Assembly: GCA_947472705.1 (NCBI GenBank)
Contig: CANJDA010000003.1
Coordinates: 1 to 32,611 of the forward strand
DNA length: 32,611 nucleotides
Reading direction: 5' to 3'
From: Flavobacteriaceae bacterium
GTDB lineage: Bacteria; Bacteroidota; Bacteroidia; Flavobacteriales; Flavobacteriaceae
Shown in pieces: positions 17,299 through 25,465 of the stretch. Under the pieces are notes generated by a model. It worked only from the letters and a program-made list of their open reading frames with translations, made no database searches and was not told the origin of the DNA. Every line of letters starts with the position of its first letter. Position 1 is the stretch's first letter. A program made the position numbers and the translations under genes.

Positions 17299-17745
17299 TC
17301 AGCCGCGTTTCATTTCTATATGCGGGATATCATCTTCGAGATACATTTCGCTGGTTTGAATAAAACCGTGACTTTCATAGAATTTCTTTAAATACAATTG
17401 GGCCGAGATAGTAATCTTAGTAGCATCAAGTTGTGATTTCATAAAATAAATGGCTTCTCTCATCAAGATGTGCCCCAATTTTTTATCTCTGTAACTAGGC
17501 TTTACCACTACACGACCAATTGATGCTTGATCAAAATAATCATTGGGTTTAAACAAGCGAGCGTAGGCAACTATATGTCCACTATCTTCACCTAACAGGT
17601 GTAATGCTTTTTGATCTTTACCATCAATGTCTTGATAAACGCAATTTTGCTCAACCACAAAGACTTCACTTCGTAATTGTAGCAAATTATAAATCTCACT
17701 AACAGAAAGTGTCTCAAATCGCTTTATTTTCCATTCTAAATTCAT
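17299..17745 (-). CDS. ElaA-like GNAT N-acetyltransferase
   Basis: The 148-residue protein matches the ElaA branch of the GNAT superfamily: EIYNLLQLRSEVFVVEQNCVYQDIDGKD near the N-terminus, acetyl-CoA-binding IGRVVVKPSYRDKKLGHILM, and the C-terminal ISAQLYLKKFYESHGFIQTSEMYLEDDIPHIEM. The enzyme transfers acetyl groups from acetyl-CoA, but the acceptor for ElaA is not well defined. Located 6 bases downstream of the DUF4837 gene, probably in the same transcript. Confidence 0.9.
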   Translation of the reverse strand: MNLEWKIKRFETLSVSEIYNLLQLRSEVFVVEQNCVYQDIDGKDQKALHLLGEDSGHIVAYARLFKPNDYFDQASIGRVVVKPSYRDKKLGHILMREAIYFMKSQLDATKITISAQLYLKKFYESHGFIQTSEMYLEDDIPHIEMKRG

Positions 17746-17751
17746 GCTTGT

Positions 17752-18723
17752 TTATTTTTTTATTTTAATTGATTTGATGATGGCTTCTAATTCAAACATT
17801 AAATCTCTTTTTTCTTTAGATGGTGCATAGCAAAATCCTTCAAGAACAAGAATTCGTTTGTTTTGTTTGTCAAAAATTGCATAGTTTATAAAAGGTCCTG
17901 ACATAAAATCGTTTTTCATTTGCCAAGTCCCTTTAGTTTCAAAAGTTTTATCTCCTGCTAAGTTTATTTTTGAAAAATAGGGAGAATAAGCTTCTTCGGT
18001 AACCATTACTGTTCCTTTATCTGAACCATGGATAAATCGATTACCTATAGAATCTCTGGTTTGAATAATATCTTTCACAGCATATTTTGGCCTAATACTT
18101 TTCCATGGGATTTCATAAATTATGATGCTGGTGTTGCCTCCTGTGATTTCGCTTTTGAGCCAAATGAAATTTTTACGACGCATCACATAGTCGTATTTCT
18201 TTGGGATTATCAAATCAACACCAAATTTCTTTTGAATTTTTTTAGTATTTAACAAAGAGTCTTTAAAGGTTTTTTGTTCTTGCGTTATCTCAGTGGTACG
18301 CATTTTTTGAATAATTTCAGGCGTATGGGTTTCTAAAATTTCGAGTATTTCAAAAGCGGTTTTGCCAGAAATGTGTATTGCGTTTTGAGGTGAGGCAAAT
18401 TCGTTTTCTTTGATTTCAAATTTGTTTTCAATGTCTTTCTTAATGATGATGATATTGCGGCTATCAGTAGAATAGCCTTCAAAAAGTTTTACGGGATATT
18501 GATTAATACTAAACAATGGCTCTTCTTGTGGCAAGCCTAATACTGGTGAAGCAAATTTATTTCGTATACTGTCACCTACTTCACCACTCCAAAGCTGGTC
18601 GTCTATGATTACTGAAATAGTGTTTATGGCTGCGGCAGATTCGTCAGGGAATTTATTTTTTCTATATGAGCAAGAACTCATAATAAACGAAACTGAAAGC
18701 CATAAAAAAAGGGTTTTATTCAT
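17752..18723 (-). CDS. DUF4837 family lipoprotein
   Basis: The ORF track starts this at 18741, but that codon is TTG. The ATG at 18723 (MNKTLFLWLSVSFIMSSCSY) gives a proper lipoprotein signal with the lipid-modified Cys in MSSCS, so I chose it (323 residues). The body, including INTISVIIDDQLWSGEVGDSIR, agrees with DUF4837, a Bacteroidota family of exported lipoproteins of unknown function. It is followed by the ElaA-like acetyltransferase. Confidence 0.85.
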   Translation of the reverse strand: MNKTLFLWLSVSFIMSSCSYRKNKFPDESAAAINTISVIIDDQLWSGEVGDSIRNKFASPVLGLPQEEPLFSINQYPVKLFEGYSTDSRNIIIIKKDIENKFEIKENEFASPQNAIHISGKTAFEILEILETHTPEIIQKMRTTEITQEQKTFKDSLLNTKKIQKKFGVDLIIPKKYDYVMRRKNFIWLKSEITGGNTSIIIYEIPWKSIRPKYAVKDIIQTRDSIGNRFIHGSDKGTVMVTEEAYSPYFSKINLAGDKTFETKGTWQMKNDFMSGPFINYAIFDKQNKRILVLEGFCYAPSKEKRDLMFELEAIIKSIKIKK

Positions 18724-18761
18724 AACAGAAATAAAACCCAAATTTATAGAAGATTTTCGGA

Positions 18762-21011
18762 TTAACCGTTAATTTTTAACTTCATGCCTGGTTTTAAACT
18801 TTCGTTTTTAATACCGTTCCATTTTTTAATATCAGAAGCAGTTACATTATATTTTTTAGCAATGCTGAATAAAGAGTCGCCTTTTTTCACATAATATAAT
18901 TTTACTTCGTCTCTTTCGTTAGCTGTTAAGCTTTCTTTTTTAGAAGATTTTGGTTCGTTAATGGCTACTTCTTTTTTAGAAACGGTTAGTGATGTTCCCA
19001 CTTTAATGTTGTTATCTTCAAGTCCGTTCCATTCTTTAATATCATCGATGCTACTGTTGAACTTGTGTGCAATGCTTCCAATGTTATCGCCTTTTTTAAC
19101 TTTATATTCTACGATTTTAGTCTCTGTTTTTGGTTCATCTGCTTTGGTTGTTTCTTCATTATTGGCCAATGCTATTTTAGAGCCTAATTGCACATTCAAG
19201 TCTTCAAGGTTGTTCCATTTTTTTAAATCTTCTAAACTAACATTGAATTTTTTTGCGATACTAAATAAGTTATCCCCCTTTTGTACTTGATAATAATCTT
19301 TTGGGTTTTGTGCTTCGTTATTATCTGTATCGTTTGAGGCAATACTAGTTTCAACTTTAGAATCTAAAGGTTGTTTTCCTTTCACTTCTTTTCTAACAAT
19401 TGAAACTACTTTTTCGTTTTTGATAATTTTTAAATTGGCTCCTAAAGCAATATTATTGCCTTTGATGTGGTTCCATTTTTTTACTTCAGCTACTGTCACT
19501 CCGTATTTATCAGATATCTCACCTAAGTTATCTCCTTTTTTAACTTTATGGAATTTGATTACATCTTTAAATGAAATCACTTTTTCTTCTTTGAAAACTT
19601 TAGCTGTATTTGAAGCTAAAGCTGAAGTTTCTTTCACAGAAATTATATCTGGTTTTACCACTTTTTTATCATTAGAGGCTATAGCTTCTACTGTATAAAT
19701 TTTTAGTTTTTTTCCAACAGGAGCTTTACTACTTCTAAGATGGTTCCATTTTTTTAAATCGGACATGGCTATACCATATTGAGATGAAATCTCACTTAGG
19801 CTATCTCCTCTCCTCACTCGGTGATATTTCAATCTTGATTTTGTAGTGCTAATAGAATCTCTTGAGGCCAACATGCTTTCATAGGGTCTTTCTCTTCGGC
19901 TTTCTTCGTATTGTACATAAGCATAAATCTTATCTTCATTCGAAGTAAACACTGCTATTTTATCTATTGGCAATCTTAAAAAATGATCTTCTCCAGTTAT
20001 AAAAGGAATAACTTCTCTTTTGTATGATGGATTTAAGAATTGTAATTCTGCTACTGGAACATCCAATAATTGTGAAATTTGTTTGAATGTCATTGTGTTT
20101 TTGATCATTATCGTGTCTGTTGCGAAATGATTTGCAATGGCTTTATCAGGCTGAATACCGTGCTCTTTGTGGTATTCGAAAATATACATGGTTGCTAAGA
20201 ATGCTGGTAAATATCCTTGAGTTTCTTTTGGTAAATATTTTCTAATATTCCAATAATTTTGTTGTCCTCCAGAGCGTCTTATAGCTTTTGCTACATTACC
20301 TGGTCCTGAGTTGTAGGATGCTAATACTAAATCCCAATCACCAAATATTTTGTACATGTTGTTCATGTATTGGGTAGCAGCATTACTTGATTTTAATGGG
20401 TCGTTTCTGTCATCAACATAGGTGTTGATGTTAAGATTGTATTGTTTTCCCGTTTGGTACATAAACTGCCATAAACCTGTAGCGCCTACTCTGGAAACTG
20501 CTCTAGGGTTTAAGGCCGATTCTACTACCGATAAATATTTTATTTCTAAGGGAATATTTTGTGAGGCTAAAGACTCTTCAAACATTGGGAAATAAAACTG
20601 TGAAATTCCCATTAAGCGTTCGAAAGTTCTTTTTCTGTTTTTTAAAAATGACTTGATTACGTTTTCTAGGCCTTGATTGTATTCAATGTTGAAGGGCGAT
20701 TTCTCGTCCATTTTCTTAAGTCTTTCTTTTAAAAGCGCTGTTGGTAATTCATAGTCTACTTTTTCATCTACATTGATGTTTTTAATATCAAGAGATAATT
20801 CGTCATACAAATCCAAGCTGGCTAATTCTTTCATCCAAAGGCTATCAATACAAGAAGCTATTTTGTCGTGAACAAAAGTGGCTTTGATAGAATCTAAGAC
20901 TTGTTTATTTGATAAATCTTTTTTGAACGGTGCAATACTTAGGTCGTCTTGTGCAAAAATTGCCGTAGATGCCAATAGTAGGGCTAACGTTATTATTTTT
21001 TTAATATTCAT
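18762..21011 (-). CDS. MltD-like lytic transglycosylase with LysM repeats
   Basis: The 749-residue exported protein (signal peptide ending TAIFAQ) has an SLT-type transglycosylase domain (about 135-290) with catalytic E164 in SVVESALNPRAVSRVGATGLWQF and the downstream ASYNSGPGNVAKAI. Five clear LysM domains follow at about 396-439, 486-530, 573-615, 634-678 and 705-747 (each with a GDxLxxI core and KKWN), plus a degenerate one at about 306-349. It would cleave peptidoglycan glycan strands, held by its LysM modules. Linkers rich in Lys and Glu separate the modules. Confidence 0.94.
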   Translation of the reverse strand: MNIKKIITLALLLASTAIFAQDDLSIAPFKKDLSNKQVLDSIKATFVHDKIASCIDSLWMKELASLDLYDELSLDIKNINVDEKVDYELPTALLKERLKKMDEKSPFNIEYNQGLENVIKSFLKNRKRTFERLMGISQFYFPMFEESLASQNIPLEIKYLSVVESALNPRAVSRVGATGLWQFMYQTGKQYNLNINTYVDDRNDPLKSSNAATQYMNNMYKIFGDWDLVLASYNSGPGNVAKAIRRSGGQQNYWNIRKYLPKETQGYLPAFLATMYIFEYHKEHGIQPDKAIANHFATDTIMIKNTMTFKQISQLLDVPVAELQFLNPSYKREVIPFITGEDHFLRLPIDKIAVFTSNEDKIYAYVQYEESRRERPYESMLASRDSISTTKSRLKYHRVRRGDSLSEISSQYGIAMSDLKKWNHLRSSKAPVGKKLKIYTVEAIASNDKKVVKPDIISVKETSALASNTAKVFKEEKVISFKDVIKFHKVKKGDNLGEISDKYGVTVAEVKKWNHIKGNNIALGANLKIIKNEKVVSIVRKEVKGKQPLDSKVETSIASNDTDNNEAQNPKDYYQVQKGDNLFSIAKKFNVSLEDLKKWNNLEDLNVQLGSKIALANNEETTKADEPKTETKIVEYKVKKGDNIGSIAHKFNSSIDDIKEWNGLEDNNIKVGTSLTVSKKEVAINEPKSSKKESLTANERDEVKLYYVKKGDSLFSIAKKYNVTASDIKKWNGIKNESLKPGMKLKING

Positions 21012-21047
21012 ATATTTTGGTATAATTGGTATTTGTCAAATTTTTGG

Positions 21048-21072
21048 GTTGTAAACCTTACTTGTTTACAAC
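21048..21072. repeat. 9-7-9 inverted repeat upstream of the transglycosylase gene
   Basis: GTTGTAAAC-CTTACTT-GTTTACAAC is a perfect 9-bp inverted repeat with a 7-base spacer, 37 bases before the transglycosylase ATG and 36 bases past the pgk stop. No T-run follows it, so it is a weak terminator for pgk. It might be an operator or an RNA hairpin in the leader. Confidence 0.5.
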
Positions 21073-21107
21073 GTAAATACTTGTATTTTATTATGTTGCT
21101 TATAAAA

Positions 21108-22295
21108 TTAATTCATAATAGCTGCAATTCCTGGAAGTACTCTTCCTTCTAACATTTCTAACATGGCGCCACCGCCGGTAGATACATAACTCATTTTATC
21201 TTCTAATCCGAATTGTTTTACTGCTGCTACCGAATCTCCACCTCCTACTAGTGAGAATGTGCCATTTGCTGTAGCTTCGGCTATATAATTTCCTAAGGCA
21301 ATTGTTCCTTTTGCAAAGTTTTCCATTTCAAAAACACCTAGGGGGCCGTTCCAAAGAATGGTTTTTGAGGCCATGATTACTTCTTTGAAATTTTCCAAAG
21401 ATTTTGGTCCGGCATCTAATCCTTGCCAACCTTCCGGGATTTCACGAACATCAACTATTTGTGTATTGGCATCATTTGAAAAGGCATCAGCTGCAATTAC
21501 ATCAACAGGGATGTGAATTTGAACGTTTTTTTGTTTGGCTAAGCGCAAAATTTCTAATGCTAATTCTTGTTTATCATCTTCACAGATTGAATTTCCAATT
21601 TTTCCTCCTAACGCTTTTACAAAAGTGAATGTCATTCCGCCACCAATAATCATGTGGTCTACTTTGTCTAAAATGTTTTCGATAACTGTGATTTTAGAAG
21701 ATACTTTTGAACCTCCTAGTACTGCAGTTACTGGTTTTACCGAGTTATTTAATACACGGTTTAAGCTTTCTATTTCTTTAGCTAAAAGTAATCCGAAACA
21801 TTTGTTGTTCTCGAAAAACTTAGCGATTATGGTTGTAGATGCATGGGCTCTGTGAGCTGTTCCGAAAGCATCGTTTACATATATATCTCCAAGTGATGCT
21901 AATTCTTTGGCGAAATTTTCATCACCTGCTTCTTCTTCTTTGTAAAAACGAAGGTTTTCTAAAAGTAAAACTTCGCCTTGCTTTAAGTTTAGGGCTGCTT
22001 TTTGAGCTATATCCCCTCTACAATCGGGGGCAAATTGAACTGTTATTCCTAAAACTTCTGAGCATTTTGCTGCTATATGTCTTAGTGAAAACTGGTCTTC
22101 TTTTCCTTTGGGTCTCCCTAGATGTGACATCAAAATTACACTTCCTCCTTCGGCTAAAATGGCATCAATGGTGGGCTTTGCGGCTTCAATTCGAGTAGCA
22201 TCGGTCACGTTGAAATTTTCGTCTAAAGGAACGTTAAAGTCTACGCGAATAATGGCTTTTTTTCCATTGAAATTAAAATCCTGAAGTGTTTTCAT
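21108..22295 (-). CDS. pgk: Phosphoglycerate kinase
   Basis: Phosphoglycerate kinase makes ATP from 1,3-bisphosphoglycerate in glycolysis and runs backwards in gluconeogenesis. The 395-residue length is standard. Family motifs: [14 protein letters not shown] near the N-terminus, [41 protein letters not shown], and the ATP-site GGGDSVAAV with [13 protein letters not shown] at the C-terminus. A consensus -7 (TATATTTG) lies upstream. This is a housekeeping gene with no oddity. Confidence 0.99.
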   Translation of the reverse strand: MKTLQDFNFNGKKAIIRVDFNVPLDENFNVTDATRIEAAKPTIDAILAEGGSVILMSHLGRPKGKEDQFSLRHIAAKCSEVLGITVQFAPDCRGDIAQKAALNLKQGEVLLLENLRFYKEEEAGDENFAKELASLGDIYVNDAFGTAHRAHASTTIIAKFFENNKCFGLLLAKEIESLNRVLNNSVKPVTAVLGGSKVSSKITVIENILDKVDHMIIGGGMTFTFVKALGGKIGNSICEDDKQELALEILRLAKQKNVQIHIPVDVIAADAFSNDANTQIVDVREIPEGWQGLDAGPKSLENFKEVIMASKTILWNGPLGVFEMENFAKGTIALGNYIAEATANGTFSLVGGGDSVAAVKQFGLEDKMSYVSTGGGAMLEMLEGRVLPGIAAIMN

Positions 22296-22323
22296 TTGGC
22301 TTTATGGTGTGTTTGAATCTCTG

Positions 22324-22331
22324 CAAATATA
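22324..22331 (-). promoter_or_regulatory. -7 box of pgk promoter
   Basis: The minus strand reads TATATTTG, a perfect TAnnTTTG, followed by C, 28 bases before the pgk ATG. A -33 TTG is not obvious. The position and match make it a likely pgk promoter. Confidence 0.6.
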
Positions 22332-22448
22332 GTAAAATATAATTTCATCGGTCTTTTTTGTGCTTTTATCGATGATTTTTAAGAAAATTTTAAGGTTTAT
22401 CGAATTAATTTTCAATTGATTACAAAAGAAAGGTGGTTGTTTTGCTTT

Positions 22449-22805
22449 TTATTGTTTTGGGTTATTTAGTTCATCTATGTAATTGTTTATTTGTTGGATT
22501 TTTTCGAAGGGAAGTTGTTTTATTTTTTGGGTTATGGTTTGACTAGCCTTTTTTTGTATTAGTTTATGCATCGGATGTTCATCGGGAGTATTGCTATTTT
22601 TATCGGGAATCCAAACAAAAAGATCATCTATGGTACAATGGAGTTGGAGACATATTTTTTCAAGGTATTTAAATGGGATGCTCTTGACATTGTTGTTTAA
22701 TAATCGGCTAGCTGTGTAATACGGTATTTCGCATTGATGAAGAAATTTATTAGTATTTTCAATGCCTTTGCTTTGTAATGCCTGTTGGAGGTTTAGTTTT
22801 AACAT
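22449..22805 (-). CDS. Small HTH (Cro/XRE-like) transcriptional regulator
   Basis: The 118-residue protein has an N-terminal helix-turn-helix (about 5-64) of the Cro/XRE sort: LQQALQSKGIENTNKFLHQCEIPYYTASRLLNNNVKSIPFKYLEKICLQLHCTIDDLF. The remaining 50 residues are helical, Lys- and Gln-rich and perhaps mediate dimer contacts. A palindrome (GTTTTTGCAAAAAC) lies 33 bases upstream and might be its operator. Target genes are unknown. It has no toxin partner, so it is probably a solitary regulator. Confidence 0.8.
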   Translation of the reverse strand: MLKLNLQQALQSKGIENTNKFLHQCEIPYYTASRLLNNNVKSIPFKYLEKICLQLHCTIDDLFVWIPDKNSNTPDEHPMHKLIQKKASQTITQKIKQLPFEKIQQINNYIDELNNPKQ

Positions 22806-22838
22806 TTTACTATTTCTTTTAAGGATATACTTGTTTTG

Positions 22839-22852
22839 GTTTTTGCAAAAAC
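22839..22852. promoter_or_regulatory. 14-bp palindrome, possible HTH operator
   Basis: GTTTTTGCAAAAAC equals its own reverse complement over 14 bases. It lies 33 bases ahead of the HTH gene's ATG on the minus strand, where an autoregulated promoter would be expected. That it is bound by the adjacent regulator is an inference only. Confidence 0.4.
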
Positions 22853-23050
22853 TGTTCCATTTTTAATATGGCTTATTTCGTATTGACTAACATCTGTTTT
22901 ATATATTGATTTGTAGGTTTCGTATTGTGATTTGCTTTTGATGTTTTGTGTAAAAGAGGTTTTGATATTTGCAATATTTATTTCGATTTATGCAAAACAG
23001 GTAATGGTTTGAGTCTGGAGGTTATATTTCAGATAGCAAAATATTTCTTC

Positions 23051-23058
23051 TATATTTG
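23051..23058 (+). promoter_or_regulatory. -7 box of holB promoter (very short leader)
   Basis: TATATTTG is a perfect TAnnTTTG and the holB ATG begins only 5 bases after its final G. If used, transcription would begin at or within a few bases of the start codon, giving a nearly leaderless mRNA. A clear -33 TTG is absent. Confidence 0.5.
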
Positions 23059-23062
23059 CTTT

Positions 23063-24214
23063 ATGCAGTTTTCTGAAATACTTGGACAGGATTATATTAA
23101 AAACCATTTGGTTAAGAGTGCTTTAGCGGGTAGGATTCCGCATGCACAATTGTTTATTGGGCCAGAAGGTTGTGGTACTTTAGCAATGGCTGTGGCTTAT
23201 GCTCAGTTTGTGTTGTGTAACAATGTGGGTACAGAAAATAGTGGCGGGAATGAGAGTTGTAACTTAAAATTTCAATCGCTTTCGCATCCTGATTTGCATT
23301 TTGTATATCCTAATGTAGCTAATGAGGATGTGAAATCTAAACCAAAGAGTGCTGATTTTATAATGGATTGGCGAGAGTTTTTGATGGCGAATCCTTATGG
23401 GGGTTTGTTTGATTGGTATAAGCATTTGGGTGTTCAGAATAAGCAAGGAGAAATTCGGGTAGATGATGCGCAGGATATTTTGAAGTCATTGGCGCTTAAA
23501 TCGTATGAGGGAGGTTATAAAATTATGATTGTTTGGATGGCGGATAAGCTTAATATTGCTGCTTCGAATAAATTATTGAAGCTATTAGAAGAGCCACCTG
23601 AAAAGACTTTGTTTCTTTTGATTTCGGAAAATGAAGAAGACATTATACAAACGATACGATCGCGTTGTCAAGTATTGCATTTTGGGGCATTACCCGAAGC
23701 AGTAATTGCAAAAGCGATGCGAGAAAAGTATTTTTTGGATGAGGCATCAGCAGTAAAAGTGGCACATCAGGCGCAAGGAAATTATAATAAGGCTTTGCAT
23801 ATTTTGAATAATGACACGGATGATTTACCATTTGAAAAATGGTTTGTGGATTGGGTTAGAGCGGCTTTTAGAGCAAAGGGAAATGCGGCAGCGATACAGG
23901 ATTTAATATTATGGAGTGAAGAAATTGCCGGTTTGGGGCGAGAAGGACAAAAGCAGTTTCTAAATTATTGTATCATGATGTTTCGACAAGCATTATTGAT
24001 GAATTATGGAACTGGAAAATTGGTTTATTTTGAGCCTAGTGTTGAGAAATTTCGATTAGAAAATTTTGCTCCTTTTGTAAATGGTGCAAACATAAATGGT
24101 ATTTTTAAAGAGCTTTCGGATGCTATTTACCATATTGAAAGGAATGGAAATGCTAAAATTATTTTGACTGATTTATCTATAAAACTTACGCGTTTAATTC
24201 ATAAAAATGAATAG
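23063..24214 (+). CDS. holB: DNA polymerase III delta' subunit
   Basis: The track's start at 22946 is TTG and its first 39 residues are not typical; the ATG at 23063 gives MQFSEILGQDYIKNHLVKSALAGRIPHAQLF, the standard N-terminus. Delta' is a clamp-loader subunit. The ATPase core is recognisable (GPEGCGTLAM, DDAQDILKSLALKSYEGGYKIMIV, AASNKLLKLLEEPPEKTLFLLISENEEDIIQTIRSRCQVLHF), but the Walker A Lys is replaced (GCGTLA), consistent with delta' not binding ATP. Two bases separate it from the DoxX gene. Confidence 0.93.
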   Translation: MQFSEILGQDYIKNHLVKSALAGRIPHAQLFIGPEGCGTLAMAVAYAQFVLCNNVGTENSGGNESCNLKFQSLSHPDLHFVYPNVANEDVKSKPKSADFIMDWREFLMANPYGGLFDWYKHLGVQNKQGEIRVDDAQDILKSLALKSYEGGYKIMIVWMADKLNIAASNKLLKLLEEPPEKTLFLLISENEEDIIQTIRSRCQVLHFGALPEAVIAKAMREKYFLDEASAVKVAHQAQGNYNKALHILNNDTDDLPFEKWFVDWVRAAFRAKGNAAAIQDLILWSEEIAGLGREGQKQFLNYCIMMFRQALLMNYGTGKLVYFEPSVEKFRLENFAPFVNGANINGIFKELSDAIYHIERNGNAKIILTDLSIKLTRLIHKNE

Positions 24215-24216
24215 AT

Positions 24217-24600
24217 ATGAATAATACAGCTTCAATATTAGTGCTTGTTTTTTTGGCTGTTACCTTTATACAATCGGCCTATGATAAGGTTTTTGGTTGG
24301 CAGGAGAATGTGGATTGGCTTAAAGGACATTTTGCAAAGACAGTATTAAAAGATTTTGTCCCAATGGCTTTGATTATATTGGTTGTTTTGGAATTGATAA
24401 CAGGCGTTTTGACTCTAGCTGGTTGTGTTGAATTACTAGTGAATGGTGGTAGAACTTTTGGTTTTTATGGTGCTGTTTTTTCTAGTATTACATTGATATT
24501 GATGCTTTTAGGCCAGCGATTGGCTAAGGATTATGATGGTGCACGAACTGTTGCCATTTATTTTATTCCTTCTATATTGGCTGTATTTTGGTTGAGTTAA
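24217..24600 (+). CDS. DoxX-family membrane protein
   Basis: The 127-residue protein has four hydrophobic segments (starting ASILVLVFLAVTFIQSAYDK, VPMALIILVVLELITGVLTL, FGFYGAVFSSITLILMLLG and VAIYFIPSILAVFWLS), the layout of small DoxX/DoxD-like integral membrane proteins, whose biochemical role is largely unknown. It follows holB by 2 bases and ends at a strong bidirectional terminator. Confidence 0.8.
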   Translation: MNNTASILVLVFLAVTFIQSAYDKVFGWQENVDWLKGHFAKTVLKDFVPMALIILVVLELITGVLTLAGCVELLVNGGRTFGFYGAVFSSITLILMLLGQRLAKDYDGARTVAIYFIPSILAVFWLS

Positions 24601-24615
24601 ATCAGTCTACTTCAT

Positions 24616-24649
24616 AAAAAAAGCCTCGTAAATATCGAGGCTTTTTTTT
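24616..24649. terminator. Bidirectional terminator between DoxX and OmpH genes
   Basis: A-run, then AGCCTCG-TAAATAT-CGAGGCT, then a T-run: a 7-bp GC-rich stem with A and T tracts on both sides. It works for both convergent genes ending at 24600 (plus) and 24668 (minus). Confidence 0.92.
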
Positions 24650-24667
24650 AGGATTGACTAAGAGAGA

Positions 24668-25219
24668 CTATTTCTTTTCTTCTTTTTTATCAGATGATTT
24701 GTATTTATCGTTGATTAATTTTATGACTTCTTTGGTGATGTCATAGTTATCTTTAGCGTATAAAATACTTTGAGCATCGCCCGTTCCGTATATATAATCA
24801 TAGCCTTTTTCTTTACCATAATCTTTGATGACTTTTTTATAAACTTTTACCAAAGTATCCATTTCAACACTGCTTTCTTGTTGTAATTGTTGTAGCATAG
24901 CTTGTTGAGCATAATTTAGTTTTTGCTCTCGGTCTTGAAGTTCAGCACCTTTTTGTTGTGCCCAAGCTTGACCGTTTTTCATAGCATCTTGTTTAAAGCT
25001 TGCTGCTTCAGATTTGAAACGATTTACTTCAGCTTCTAACTGATTGCCCATTACTTTGGATTTGTCTTTGTATTTAGCTTCGATATCTTTTGCTTCTGTA
25101 GATTCTTCCATCAATTTTGACGTATCAATGTAAGCCGTTTTGAATTCTTTTGCAGGAGTAGTTTTATTACATGAAATAATTAAAATTACTAATGCAAAAA
25201 GGATGATTGTTTTTTTCAT
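24668..25219 (-). CDS. OmpH/Skp-like lipoprotein chaperone
   Basis: The 183-residue protein has an OmpH/Skp fold pattern: a short strand (TAYIDTSKLMEES) then a long charged coiled-coil region (about 45-130, AKYKDKSKVMGNQLEAEVNRF and so on) and a C-terminal YIYGTGDAQSILYAKDNYDITKEVIKLIN strand. Skp proteins hold unfolded outer-membrane proteins in the periplasm. Unlike the classical soluble Skp, this one has a lipoprotein signal (LVILIISCNKT, Cys at about 17), so it is probably membrane-anchored. A TACTTTTG -7 box lies upstream. Confidence 0.85.
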   Translation of the reverse strand: MKKTIILFALVILIISCNKTTPAKEFKTAYIDTSKLMEESTEAKDIEAKYKDKSKVMGNQLEAEVNRFKSEAASFKQDAMKNGQAWAQQKGAELQDREQKLNYAQQAMLQQLQQESSVEMDTLVKVYKKVIKDYGKEKGYDYIYGTGDAQSILYAKDNYDITKEVIKLINDKYKSSDKKEEKK

Positions 25220-25465
25220 TTATAAAAGGATAAAATTGTTTTGGTTTCAAAAGTATAAAAATAATTTACGATAATCTAAAGTTAGAAAAACAGCCCCATA
25301 CTCTTTTTTTATTAAATAGTCAATAATTATAATTGGATTAAATGCTATAATTAATAACTATAATGATTAACTTGAAATAAAGGCTTTTTATGGACTTTCT
25401 CGTTTTAGACGTCTATTAACTTATTTAGGTGGGTTTAAATTAATTTTAGGTCTTTTAAATGCTTT
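25220..25465. other. 246-bp intergenic region
   Basis: AT-rich gap between ompH-like and methyltransferase genes. It holds the ompH-like promoter (TACTTTTG on the minus strand at 25248-25255), a 10-bp palindrome TAGACGTCTA at 25406, and a 6-bp hairpin (AAATGC...GCATTT) overlapping the methyltransferase stop. No other gene is supported. Confidence 0.6.
25248..25255 (-). promoter_or_regulatory. -7 box of ompH-like gene promoter
   Basis: The minus strand reads TACTTTTG, an exact TAnnTTTG match, 28 bases before the ATG of the OmpH-like gene. A convincing -33 element was not found. Confidence 0.55.

Larger units (their letters stand above)
22806..23062. other. 257-bp divergent intergenic region (HTH regulator / holB)
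   Basis: This gap between the HTH gene (minus) and holB (plus) contains the palindrome GTTTTTGCAAAAAC at 22839-22852, a direct repeat TTTCGTATTG at 22876 and 22918, and a perfect -7 box for holB at 23051. No ORF other than the TTG-started false N-terminal extension of holB is seen. It probably carries two divergent promoters. Confidence 0.6.

Noticed and set aside
18724-18741. Longer start of the DUF4837 gene
   Set aside because: TTG codon; the ATG at 18723 begins an ideal lipoprotein signal.
22946-23062. N-terminal extension of holB in the ORF track
   Set aside because: Starts at TTG and its sequence (MCKRGFDICNIYF...) does not resemble delta' proteins; the ATG at 23063 gives the standard N-terminus.
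25406-25415. Palindrome TAGACGTCTA
   Set aside because: Only 10 bases, without other signal; could easily be chance.
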